The position numbers were made by a program, and so were the translations under genes. 64,000 nt of DNA. Origin: Numida meleagris (taxonomy: Eukaryota > Chordata > Aves > Galliformes > Numididae). Positions 12,801-23,789 of the stretch are shown here, piece by piece. The notes under the pieces were generated by a model. The model saw only the letters and a list, made by a program, of their open reading frames with translations, was not told the DNA's origin and ran no database searches. How positions within the stretch are numbered: the first letter of the stretch is position 1; the number at the start of each line of letters is the position of its first letter. The stretch spans positions 23,139,030 to 23,203,029 of the forward strand of contig NC_034438.1 in NCBI RefSeq assembly GCF_002078875.1, written 5' to 3'.

Positions 12801-15800
12801 TAAGTGCTGTTGGTTGCTGACTTCTGCTGTAGCCTGTGGTTTTCTCTGCTGTTGGGTAATGAAAATCTTCCATCCATTTTGTTTAAGCAGCAGGAACACT
12901 GCAACATACAGTCACCTCTTTTGTAGTGACTTGGAAGCAGCAGGCAAAGCTCCTCTTGGCGTTTTTACTTGGGATCCCTATGGAGAGAGCCACCTCTGAA
13001 GCCTGCTCAGCTCCATCACTGTGCTTTGTAGGTTAGAGCTGTGCACAAGATGAATCTGTACCTCTCTGCATGCTGCTAGTCAGCATGAAACCCACGGAGT
13101 GCCATCTCTGTTTGTGGGTGTGTTGAATTGAATTAGTTAGGTAATCTGTATTAACCTTCCCTAACGAGTTGGAACCAGGTACTACTGAAATTATGAATGA
13201 TGGTAAACATTAGTGATAGTGACAGGTGTGTTCTGAGAAGCCTTGTGTCTGCACTGGGATGGAGTATAAGGTAGGCTCAGTGGTGAAGACGTTATTTTTT
13301 TTCTTACATTATGCTAGGATAGTACAGGGGTCAGAAAGTGAGAACCTGTCCATGGTCATGGCCCATAGTTTTGGAGTTTTCTCCAAATCTTCCTCTCAAC
13401 TGAGAAAATAACTGTAGGTTATCCAGCTGTGGGCTGCATTCAGCATTTCTCCAGGAATTTTCTTTACTCTTTAGAAAAAAAAAAGTAAGGTAAAAAAGTC
13501 TTAATTCAGTAGAGTATTGATGAATATGTAGAGGTGCTGCAGCCTTTTAGGGGTGGCTGAGATTTCAGTAGTGGCTTTTCAGCTTGGGGGGTCCACACCA
13601 TATAACAGTAGCTTTCAGGAGTTGCTCAGTGCTCTGGCTTTCACTAAAAGAGATGGATGTGACTTCTCAGACTTGTTTGTGACTGAGCCATCTGGAGTGA
13701 AACACAGACCTCTGGGTTTGTTACTGATAGGGTGGTAAGATTTAAAAACTAACTTGGCAGCAGCAGCTACTTTGGCATTTCATGGTTGGTTTCTTAATTC
13801 AGGGCTGGTGATTTGTAACTACCAAAGGGTTTGTGATCTTTAGAAAAAATGGCAGCTGGAACATACTCATGTACAGTTAGAAAAATAGTGTTTAGTCCTG
13901 CTGGTTAATGCTGAACAGGAAGCTGGTGATGAATAGAGGAGAGGAACTGCTGGTGTTTAGTCTGAAACGGCTGCTGGGCTCAGCAGGATGAAAGCACAGC
14001 TTATCCAGGTCTGTCCAAGATAAAGCAGTACTTTATGCTTAATGTAGTTTGGCCAATTGGACAGGAATCACTGCACAAAATTTGTCATGGCTTCTTCAAA
14101 GTAAACAGTGATTAAATCCCCTCAGACAGAGATCATTCACTACTGGATTTTGCTGCCCTAAATAACAGCATTTAGTTCATTCACACCCATGGTGTTACCA
14201 TTAGGAAAATGCTGGAGGAAGGAGAATCTTTTGTGAAATACCTGGCATTTATAGACATTAGACAGTTGGTAAGAAAACCTAATGTACTGCAGAATGGACT
14301 ATTCTAACTGAATTGAAGATGGGAACAAGTCTTAGCAGGTGTTCTTGGTAAAGATATATGTAGTATAGAAAAGAAAATAAGACTTTCATATTTGATAACC
14401 TAGTAGAAATTTTGAAATTAAATTTATGAATGAATTGGTGCCGTAAATAAAAAGCACAACTTTCAGCCAACTTCAAGAATAATACCATTATCAGCTATCT
14501 TCTCCAGTGTGCGAGGCTAAATAAAGGGCTTTACAGTACAGGACAAACAAATTGGGTAATACTTAAAGGGTGCGAAGGGCTGCATTCACTTTCTGGATAA
14601 ATGGGTTGTCTTTAAGCATAAACCGTTCTGTATAATTCTTCCTGCTCTTCTTAGTAAAATTTTGAAGAAAACAATAGAAAGCTAATATAGATGCCTATGA
14701 GCTGTCTTGACATGTATCTGTGTACCTTGCTGGATGGGGATCTGTTCTTAACTCATTGTGATTTTTAGCAGAGATTGCATGACAGCATTATAGCCTCCAG
14801 CACACTAGGCATTTTGATTAAATCTCTTGCCTTTGTACAAAGGCACATCATGTGTATAGGGACTCTAATATGACGTTTTCATCTCCCCAGTGAAACTCTT
14901 CACTGCTTCAATAACTTTGGTCCTCAGAGGAGAGACAGCTATCAATAACAGCATCATTTCTTCAGAAGATCCCAGTGTTACCTGTGCACTGGTAGCGGGT
15001 ATTTGCATCCACCTGTTTGTGGCTGACTCCAGAATCTCTTCATTGCAGAAGAAGCTTCTTGAATGTGCGGAGTGATTTTTCTACTATGTCCTCATGTGGA
15101 CAAATAAGCAGTGCTCTATGGGATTTTTCTTTCCAGCTTAAGGAAACACATGTAGGGAAAATCCAGAGGAAAAAATATATATATATATTTATGAATGACT
15201 ACATAAAGCGAAATGAGGGCTAGATAAATACAAATTTTAAGTAGATGCAAACAACTGTAAGTATTTGAAAAGTGTTAAGTACAAACAGTAAATGAGATGT
15301 CCAAACTTTTGGCAAGCTCTGTAAACGTAGAAGAGATGTGCAGAAGGAATACAGAGAATAAAATTAACAAGGTCATTATCATATGAAATAACCCTTTCAC
15401 AATTAAAAAATTGTAGGACAGCCCCAGGTTTAGATAAAACACTACAGAGTATATACTAAGGAACAACTAGTAAATGAAGGATGGATGAGACAGAGCTGTC
15501 TGTTCCCAGTTCTGGCACTTGAAGTCAGCAGTGACTATTTTAATTGTTACTAAATGTGTTTCATTCACTGTTAAACTTATGAGATGTTAACCTTCTGTCT
15601 TTTCTTTCTGTTTTTATTTCTAGGCCTCTTCCTTATCTTAGGCTTGATACTTTACCCTGCAGGTTGGGGATGCCAGAAAGCAATAAGCTATTGTGGACAT
15701 TATGCTTCTGCTTACAAACTGGGAGACTGCTCCTTGGGCTGGGCTTTCTACACAGCTATTGGTGGCACTATTCTGACATTCATCTGTGCAGTCTTCTCGG

Positions 15801-15880
15801 CACAAGCTGAAATCGCCACATCAAGTGACAAAGTGCAAGAAGAAATAGAGGAAGGAAAAAACCTTATCTGCCTCCTTTAA
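3396..15880 (+). CDS. LHFPL2: LHFPL2, LHFPL tetraspan subfamily member 2 (complete, two coding exons)
   Basis: The coding sequence joins 3396-3825 and 15624-15880 to 687 bases, a 228-residue protein, the length recalled for mammalian LHFPL2. LHFPL proteins are four-pass membrane proteins of the claudin/tetraspan type; mouse Lhfpl2 has been linked to distal reproductive-tract development, but its molecular role is poorly defined. Visible membrane segments are near residues 11-31, 97-121, 137-157 and 182-205. The first outer loop (about 36-95) carries potential N-glycosylation sites NRT (48-50) and NFS (88-90) and cysteines 67 and 82. A second loop has Cys160, 167 and 179. The C-terminal tail is acidic and ends in Leu-Leu. 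The start was chosen because it gives the family N-terminus [13 protein letters not shown] and has A at -3. The single coding intron (11.8 kb) is phase 1 and splits the Gly144 codon inside the third membrane segment. The gene faces SCAMP1 tail to tail. Confidence 0.96.
6461..6479 (+). repeat. (GTT)n microsatellite
   Basis: Five or more consecutive GTT units lie in the LHFPL2 intron. Confidence 0.85.
9675..9728 (+). repeat. CR1 LINE scrap, plus orientation
   Basis: The stretch resembles the CR1 C-terminal coding segment (tatgaggag-tggctgaggga-ctgca-ttgttcagc), the same motif seen at 35620-35660. Only about 55 bases are recognisable, truncated at both ends, so it is an old fragment. Confidence 0.6.
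12013..12106 (-). repeat. CR1 LINE 3'-end fragment, minus orientation
   Basis: The segment beginning agaatcacagaatggcttgg and continuing through a ttggaatggacc-like block is the reverse complement of a CR1 3' terminus. It is strongly 5'-truncated and lacks coding sequence. Confidence 0.8.
15175..15188. repeat. (AT)n microsatellite
   Basis: Seven AT units lie near the 3' end of the LHFPL2 intron. Confidence 0.8.
15624..15880 (+). CDS. LHFPL2: LHFPL2 coding exon B (end of codon 144 to residue 228 and stop)
   Basis: The exon follows a long pyrimidine tract and TAG acceptor. Joined to the first coding exon it restores GGC for Gly144 and reads the rest of the third membrane segment, the second outer loop with three cysteines, the fourth membrane segment and the acidic tail, stopping at TAA 15878-15880. 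An apparent methionine upstream at 15584 lies in the intron and is not a start. Confidence 0.95.
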
Positions 15881-16242
15881 TTCCAGTGGGAAAAATACCA
15901 GTGCCTGGTTATTAATTTGCTATCTATTGACTCGAGGAGATCTACTTACCGGTTTCCACAGTTTGTGTTGAGCCCCATGCATTCCAGCCCTGAACTACTG
16001 AAATGGTCTTTCTTCCTTGCTGGGCAATGAGGATCAGTGAAAGGATCCCAAGAAAGGAGAATGTAAACACTTGGGGATTTTTTAGTTTCATTATATTATC
16101 AGGACACTGTGGAGTATATTAATCAGATTGGGGATGTGAGGAATCATATATATAATGGGGATATTGTTACATAGCTGACAAATTCTGATTGATTGGATTG
16201 CCTTACCCACCGTGGTCACTTTAAAAAATTTGGATTTAAAAT

Positions 16243-16248
16243 AATAAA
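16243..16248 (+). terminator. LHFPL2: Candidate LHFPL2 polyadenylation signal AATAAA
   Basis: A canonical hexamer lies about 360 bases after the stop codon, with a run of ten T starting at about 16259 that could serve as the downstream U-rich element. It is the nearest well-formed site, and would give a short 3' UTR isoform. Confidence 0.45.
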
Positions 16249-17117
16249 AGCCAGCACGTTTTTTTTTTCACACAATCAAGAAGCCTATTTTAATTGAGCT
16301 TTGTTTCCAAGGGCTCCCCTCACCTGTGAATCTTTCACCACCATCTGGTTTGGTACCATATTTTTAATTGAGGTGCTTTTTCATACTGAACTTCCTTAAA
16401 GTACAGTGCCTTCTCATATAGTAAGTATATGATGGAGAGATCAAAGCTGATATGATGCAGTTCATACAAATCTTTAAACAGTTAAAGCTGATTCCCTACC
16501 ACATCTCCTGCTTGAAACTTACAACACAAGGTGTGTGCCCCTTGTCTAGCAGGTAAATTATTTTGTTTTCATTGACTCAGTAGAGATGCTGTTGTTAACG
16601 CTGGTTTTCACTTGATTCTGATGCAACTGTTAGAAATACCATTTCATCGTATGTATGTTGAAACAGCAACTCTGCCTTTATTTGAAATCCCCAAAATCCG
16701 AAGCAGATGATAACTCCCCAGAGCACAGCTGGGCATTATCTTGTGAATGCCAACAGCTGGAGCTGGGCTTTAGCCTCTTGAACAAATGTAGATCAAATGC
16801 TGGGCTTCATTGGTATTATTCTTTCTCTTGCCAGTGAAACTTCATTCTTTGTCTACAGATCAATACGTCTCAGTCCCCCAGCTACGTCCTTAAGAAATTT
16901 ACATTTTTCAGGAAGTCATGCCAAATTCTTAATGGATGGGAAGATCTTTTCCCATTTTTTAAACCACATGTAGCGTGGAACCTTTTCCAACTAAATCAGC
17001 AGAAATAACAGACTTTGCCACAAATGCCATTCCTTTCTCAAAAGCAGTCGGTTGCATTACTTGTGGTGTCCCATCACTTACTAGAACTACTTGTAAAAAC
17101 AAATTTTAAAGGTATTT

Positions 17118-17134
17118 AAAAAAAAAAAAAAAAA
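17118..17134. repeat. Poly(A) run
   Basis: Seventeen consecutive A lie in the region downstream of LHFPL2. There is no upstream similarity to a retroposed gene. Confidence 0.8.
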
Positions 17135-18135
17135 GGAATGATGCAACTGTGGCATAGAAGCACTGGGAAGAATCCATCTGAGATGTAATTCTCGTGAACT
17201 TTAAGTGAATTCCTCTTCTTATTTCTTGGTGCATGTTTCACATCATACATTGCTCTCTATCACTGGAGTCTGGTCAGTCTACCAAAGCGTGCCATTAGCT
17301 ATTTATAGATACTAAAAGTTGTTACTGTACAGGTAGAAGACTAATTTCAATACACTGCTCCTCTCCAGGTGATTCTCAAGCCTCTTCTTGCATTCACCTG
17401 TCTCTCTAGCCCACTTCCACCGTAGTCTAGATTTTAAAACGGGTAATTAACTTTTCTTTAAAATGAATATTTTAAAGTTTAAAAAATGGTCAGGAACCAC
17501 TTATGCCCATTATCAGTACATAGAAAGATTTATTTTAACAAAACAAAGCTATTGGAACAAAGTGGTGTTTGAGGACAAAAAGTAACAGCAAGCACGTCCT
17601 GACCACCCTTGTGGTTTTCTGTTTTCTCCTACATGCACAGGCACATGCACTCTCCGAAGGGCATGCACGCTACCTGTCTAGCACAGCTGCAAGGTGATAG
17701 AAAACATCCTTTGGTGTTCCTCTTGAGCCCTCTACTGGAGTGCATAGTAGAGGAGGCTGGGGCATTAGCCCGTCTGTGCTTTGGTGAACAGTCTAACTGG
17801 AAAAGAAGGGTTGGTAGGAATAAGAGTAACCTATAAAAATTGGCTAAAAATTTTTAGTTAATCCAGAGTTTTATCGGTCAGACTCAGAGTTTTAGCTTTT
17901 CTTAAGTGGGCAGCAATCCAATGTGAATGTTGCCACTGCCACAAGTGTTTTTAACTATTATGAAGTAAATGCTGCTTTGGCTTGAACACCTGATTTAGCC
18001 AAAGCCAAGGTCAGTATTCCCAAAAGTTATGAGGGCATATACTGCTTAGGTTTAGAAGCAAGCAGTGAACAAGCCCAGTATACACTTATAGCTAACCTCT
18101 GCTATGATCTAAAGCATGCTTAAAATTTTTAATAG

Positions 18136-18152
18136 TTTTTTTTTTTTTTTTT
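18136..18152. repeat. Poly(T) run
   Basis: About seventeen consecutive T lie in the interval between the two genes. Confidence 0.8.
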
Positions 18153-18796
18153 AAATACTATGGAAGTATTTTCAGTGGCATGTTTTCCTTTTGTTTTCAT
18201 TTGTAACCAAGGAGAGCCAGCTTTTCTGCTTGTTGCTGGTATGCTAACAACCTGCTCTGCAATGGCACGATCACCCAACTTGCAAGAATATCCATGTTCA
18301 TCACATAGTTCACAGATAGGTAGAAGACAGGCTGGGAAGAAATACAGAAAAAAATAATTAGAATTTCCTTTCTTTCCTTTCTCAGGGTTCTGTTTTTCTA
18401 GCAAGTGGTAAGGTGTTACATATTGATGCATTTTTTTTCCTGGATGACTTTTTCAGATGTAGGGTGCTCTTGTTAAATCTGACAGCTGTTAAAAGTTGTT
18501 CTTGACTGTCACCTCAACAGCAGCTTTCAAAGATGTTTTGAAAAAAAAATCAGCTTAAAACTAATTTAATTAATTTCATGAGAGGAGCTGCAGAGTGTAA
18601 CTGCTTCTTAATGTACATGCACTGCATAGGATCTAGAAGACTTTGCTGTGATTCTTTAAAACCTGTGTGCCAATTAGTTCAGTTTAACTTTGTTTTTGTG
18701 ATATTAAAGAATTCTTCAAGCATCTGTGGTTTGATCAACTTTGTAAACTTATATTCTGTAAAGTGCCATAGACTTTTTTTAATTGTAGCATATTTA

Positions 18797-18814
18797 AATA
18801 TATATATATATATA
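18797..18814. repeat. (AT)n microsatellite
   Basis: The AT dinucleotide repeat lies just upstream of a T/G-rich low-complexity tract. Confidence 0.8.
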
Positions 18815-18851
18815 CACAAATTTGTGTGAGATGTGCAATAACAGGAATGTC

Positions 18852-18953
18852 TTTTTTTTTTTGTAGGGTTTTTTGTTTTTTGGGTTTTTTGTTTTTGGGT
18901 TTTGTTGTTGTTGTTGTTTTTTGGTTGGTTTTTTTTTTGTTTTTTTTTTTGTA
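18852..18953. repeat. T-rich / G-T low-complexity tract
   Basis: About 100 bases consist almost entirely of T and G, with T runs broken by G, GG and GGG and including a (GTT)n core. The reverse strand is therefore A/C only. Confidence 0.85.
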
Positions 18954-20165
18954 GTTCTTGCTATTAAACAAGGTATTTGAAAAGGGACTTCCCAGGGAAG
19001 AATTGGTGTGTTGGTGGTGTGGACAAACTAAGCATAGACTAATGCAATAGAGTTACGGATTTCAAAGATGAATACAACAGTAACAGTAGCTTAAAGACTT
19101 AACAAAAATCTCTTTTAGTGTGATTTCATCTATATAATACAACTGAAATGTGAAGTTGTAGCTATCTCTGGCAATGTACAATCTGAAAGCTGAAAAGGTT
19201 CAGCAAAGTTTCTTAGTGTGCTTTATTTATCATGTGGCATTGAAAAAAACATTGCTACTGAGCTATTTCTGGTTTGTCCATATCACCTTTGTCTCCATTT
19301 TGCTCCAAGTTCTTTGGATTCTGAGATTTGTTCAGCCCAGTCATTTCAGTTCTGAATTGTTATCCCACATCAGAGTATCTCACTTGTGTTCCTTGAAAGC
19401 CGTGGACACTGGTGCCTGGGATAAGGAAAGGTCAGAGCCCTACAAAAGCATGGCCTGGCAGCAGCATGCACACCACAGCCACAGTACAGAAAGAGAAGCT
19501 GTGGCAACCCAACTAGATTAGATTTTGAGCCATGGTTTATTTGTGGTACTGTTTATCTGTTCTTGAGTCGCCACTATGTACACTTATTAGCACGAATTAT
19601 GTACCTAATATGTTATTTTTTTGAATCTAAATTTCAATTAAAATTGAGTTATTGAACTGTAACAGGAGTATGACTATCTTAATCCAAACATATTAGGTAT
19701 GTTTAGCCAGAGCAAGTTTTCTTTAATTGTAGCTTTGATAGCATTTAAGAAACCCAGCCCAGTGATTTTGTTAGTGTTTTAGTTTTTTGACTAACAATTA
19801 CTGATCAAAAAGTATGTGATTTGAAATTGTACCTATGCATTATTACAGTACAGTCGCATTAAAGAGACTCTCTGATTAGAAACATGTCTGACATTTTTAT
19901 TTTGCAACTACAGCACTGCAGTTCCTTTCTCATGGAAAAGTGGGTAGGCAGGAGGGGGTATGGAGAGGGTTTAAAACAAAAACTGCTCAATCACAGACTT
20001 TTAAATGACTTTTGCTTTAATGTGTATGCTTTCCACCTGCAACTTGACAAACACTGAAGAGTTGTATGTTGCTTAATTTATGGCAGAACCAGAAGCAAGA
20101 CTTTTATTAGTTGAAAGAAAAGTCAGGATGTCTGTCTTCTCTGATAGTAGTGGAGGCCTATTTAC

Positions 20166-20186
20166 ATTAATTAATTAATTAATTAA
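20166..20186. repeat. (TTAA)n microsatellite
   Basis: Five TTAA units lie in tandem. Confidence 0.8.
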
Positions 20187-20346
20187 GCTTCTGACACTTC
20201 CTAAACTTCCAAGAAACAGATCATGGTGAAATATCTGAACCGCTTTCCTTGAGTTTTGGAAATCTAAAGCTCAAATTGGGGGATAGGTGCCACTCAGTGC
20301 ATCACTACCTTAAATGTATCTGTGGATTTCAAAGCAGGTGTACGTG

Positions 20347-20371
20347 CACATGTACACACACACACGCACAC
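20347..20371. repeat. (CA)n-rich microsatellite, interrupted
   Basis: CA units are interrupted by TGTA and CG. Confidence 0.7.
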
Positions 20372-23300
20372 TCTCCCTCCCTTATGCAAGGTACCTAGGT
20401 TCAAAACCTGTTCCTCTACTGCTGCCACTGCCACCCTCACTACTTAATGATGTGCATGTTTGCCAGCATCTTCAAAGTCTCACATCTGCTATCCTCTCCC
20501 AAAAAAACCTGACTGTTTCTCCGAGCACTGTTCTCTGTAGTAATACCACAGTGGTCTAGATAAACTCAGTTTTCATCTTCCCATACAAACAAAACCCAGG
20601 AATACATTCGGTACAAAAAAGTTGGTATTACAGGTGATATAATAGGAAAAATGACTGGTAGTGCCTAAGGAATACAAAACCAAGACACAGCAATGACACA
20701 TGTCAACTCAACTGAAATGAGGAAAACAAACAGTACCAAACCAGTGCTGTTTTCAGCAACTTCATTTTACTTTCAATGTTTCAGGATTCACTGGATAGCC
20801 ACAGAATTTCATTCAGTAATGACAGAACATGTTTAGATTTATAACCCCCTAACTATATAGCACAAGGAAGCAGGCTGCAAGTATTTAAGAATGTTTTTCA
20901 TAATATTTGAGTTGGCTAATTCTGATTACCGTAATGTATTATTTCAGTAGTGGACAATGTTCCCATTTCTGCATAATTAAAGCATTTATATACAGAATTA
21001 CAAAAAACAAGTGAGGTTTTTACATAGATCAGCCGCCTTGTAAGTCATCCCAAATTTTAAAAGAAAAATCTATTTTGTTCAAAACTATACAGAGCAAAAA
21101 TCCCGGAAAAAAAGTCTTTTTTTATTCTGTGACACTGTGTTAATACAATAAATATACAAAACTTCTGAACAACTCAGACATGCAACAGAGGGACAGAAGG
21201 AGTGTATTTGAGAATCATGACATTCACCAGGATGACAGAGCATTGTTAGTAATTTACAAAATATACAAACATCCCCATGATAAATACTCCTATATTACGT
21301 ATCAATGACTACTGACATTCCAGTGTTTAAACTTCATACTCTGTACTCAATTTGTCACAATACTACAAAATGACAAGTGGGTGCCATACTCTGTTAATTA
21401 ATGAGAGGTTAAAATCTCATTTTATTTGGGTAACAGTATTTTAACCAACATCAGCCTTCTGTTGCCAAAGGTAAACTCAAACTTCTTCCTTCCTTTTGGG
21501 CTGCAAAGCGTCAGAGATTTCAGGTTTAACAGCTCACGTGTAAGTGAATCTTGAATTTCGCTTATGTGGTTTAGATCTGTACATTCAGCCCGGGACATTA
21601 CAAATCAGCACCCAATATACACTGAACTTTCTCATAGAACATTTAAACATTTGGAAAAATATGCCTGCCAAATTCGGGTTTTATACCTCATCTTTTTTTT
21701 CCACGGTATATTCAGGTAATGATTAAGTTGAAGAACGCATAATAATAAAGCAAGGATTACGTCCATGGAATTCAAATCCAAGAGATATCCAAGATAACTA
21801 CTTAAATTTAGATTCAAAACAATTCATACTACAGCTCCTACACATAGTCATTGAGTCAAATTTAAAAGATTTTGAAAAGAACAGTTTTGATGTACAGCTG
21901 CTAGAAGTGTAGTGCCTGATCTCAGCAGAAAATAAAGACACCTGTGGAAAGCCTTTATTAACATCCCACACAAATTCAAGTTCAATGCTAGCCTATTCAC
22001 TACTATAAAATTTTAGACCCCTATTAGAGAGAACATTTAAATTACTTTTAACTTGTGATGCAAAGAATATTTAGATGACAGTACATTCATTCTTATTTAA
22101 CTTCTGTGTAGGTGAAACTGCTACATTTATCCAAATTCAAGTTGGATTTAAAGACATTAGTAAAATAAAGGATACTAATTACTAATGCTAATGGTAATAC
22201 TGATCAAGAGATTAAGTTAATAGCATTAAAAAATAAAACCTTTGTGTTATTATTAATACAACTAATTAAAAAGACTTAATCTATGAGCATGGAGGGACCT
22301 CAGAAACTTTTGGCTCTATCTTGCTAAAAGTGCTTCACCTTAAGAGCTGAAAAAATTTCAGCTACAATAAAATTACTCTACAGGTTGTGGGATGTTTCAT
22401 TTTCTAAAACAAAGCTTAAAAAAAATAGCCCAAATATTATGTATAAAGGCTCGTAGTCAAAACAAGGAACTCCAAGTAACCTTCAAAGGACAAATCCATC
22501 ACTTTATAATAAGACCTGATTAAACTCTAGAACATTATGATGGTATATCCCATTACTGACTGTTCTGTTCTACAGCAACCATTTAACCTTTTAGGCCTTC
22601 AGCTCAATGACTTAACTTTGTGAACAATGAATAGTTTTTATTTTTTCAGTTCAAAATAGGAAGCTTTCACTTCCAGCGTAAATCACAGAGATGGCTGAGT
22701 TATGTTAAAATGAATTCAAGTATCTGTTAAATGCCATTGCTTAAAAAGATTGATCTTAGACAATATTATTTTAAGAAAATTAAATACTGTGTATTTATAT
22801 TTTTGGACAAGCAGTAAACAGAGTGACTGACAAGGCTAGAGATTCAGTACCACCGTTAAACACAAACCTACTCTAAAAAAAAATCTAAGAATCCCCAAAA
22901 CAAAAATACCACTGCATGTCATAGAGGAGAGCTAGACAAGAAACTAGTGTCCTAAACATCAATATTCTGTTCTTTTCCAGCAAAATTATTACCTCAAGAA
23001 AGGAATACTGAAATAAAAAACATAATATATAATCGTTCATGTCTGTGATTGTAACCATCAGCTAACTTCCTTAACTTGTACACTGCATTACACATTCTAT
23101 TACAGAGAATGTTTATGCATCATTGTCATTTCTCACAGGAAGAGAATACTCCATGAAAATAGAAACAAACAAACGCTATAAAGTGGTGCAAGTAAATTCT
23201 GGACCAAAACACTATTTAAACATGATCAGATAACTCAACAGCATTCATGCAAACTTACAGGTTTATACCAAAAGACTTACCCTAAAAATAAATTTTGAAG

Positions 23301-23624
23301 AATTTATCAAATTCCTAGATAGTTATTTGATCATTAAATACCATTATTCAATCTGAGGCCAATTATTGAAATTATTTATCTCCCATAAAATATAGAGGGA
23401 TTTACATTATAGATAGCAACATTTAAAATAAGGGCAAAGAATTTACTTTCAAAATAAATAAATTTATAACAGAACAAAACAAACATTTCCCATTTTACCC
23501 ATGCACAGCTGAGGAAGAGACAAACATGCTGTGTTAATTTTATTCTAGGCTTTTAGGAAACAGAATAAATGACTTGAAAGTAAATTACAATCAAAGAGAA
23601 CCTTAACAACTTCTTTTATTTCCT

Positions 23625-23789
23625 CTACATTCGGTTACCCTTGAATGCATTCTGAGCTGCACTGGTTGCTGCTGTCGATGCGGCATTGGCTGCAGCAGTT
23701 TGTACAGTTTTGTTGGACATCACTCCTGTTGCAAATTCTTGCTGTGCTTTCTCAAAACTAGCACCAGTTGTGCGGTAGAGACCATGAAC
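23625..23789 (-). CDS. SCAMP1: SCAMP1 coding exon 9 (residues 286-339 and stop)
   Basis: Acceptor CCTAG precedes 23789. The exon encodes the cytosolic tail beginning [19 protein letters not shown] and the alanine/threonine/asparagine-rich end, closing with GNRM and TAG at 23627-23625. The human protein, from memory, ends GNQI, so the last two residues differ. Confidence 0.95.
   Translation of the reverse strand, partial: VHGLYRTTGASFEKAQQEFATGVMSNKTVQTAAANAASTAATSAAQNAFKGNRM

Larger units (their letters stand above)
3826..15623 (+). other. LHFPL2: LHFPL2 intron (11.8 kb)
   Basis: This is a GT-AG intron: donor GTACGTGAG at 3826 and a pyrimidine-rich acceptor ending TTTCTAG at 15623. Recognisable contents are a (GTT)n run at 6461-6479, CR1 scraps at 9675-9728 (+) and 12013-12106 (-), and an (AT)n run at 15175-15188. 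A GC-richer stretch at about 9150-9640 has no recognised identity. I find no other gene; open frames here have no family resemblance. Confidence 0.9.
15881..19900 (+). other. LHFPL2: LHFPL2 3' UTR and downstream region, end not fixed
   Basis: This stretch has no interspersed transposon that I recognise. LHFPL2 mRNAs in mammals have long 3' UTRs, so much of it may be transcribed. Two candidate polyadenylation signals stand out: AATAAA at 16243-16248, followed after about ten bases by a T run, and ATTAAA near 19859, followed by a T-rich stretch. Short open frames here look like noise. Which end is used cannot be decided from sequence. Confidence 0.45.
19900..23624 (-). other. SCAMP1: SCAMP1 3' UTR and flank, end not fixed
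   Basis: This AT-rich, transposon-free segment directly follows the SCAMP1 stop on the minus strand. Several minus-strand AATAAA hexamers (TTTATT on the plus strand) occur, for example at 21421-21426, 21121-21126 and near 19893. A long SCAMP1 3' UTR is expected from mammals, and the lack of repeats fits transcribed, constrained sequence. The true end is not determinable here; it may approach or overlap the LHFPL2 end. Confidence 0.45.

Noticed and set aside
19174..19521. 115-codon plus-strand frame downstream of LHFPL2
   Set aside because: No domain and no coding-like pattern; probably 3' UTR or flank.
23614..23620. AATAAA on the minus strand a few bases after the SCAMP1 stop
   Set aside because: It would give almost no 3' UTR. 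A T-rich downstream element is not evident, and it is likely a chance hexamer in AT-rich sequence.
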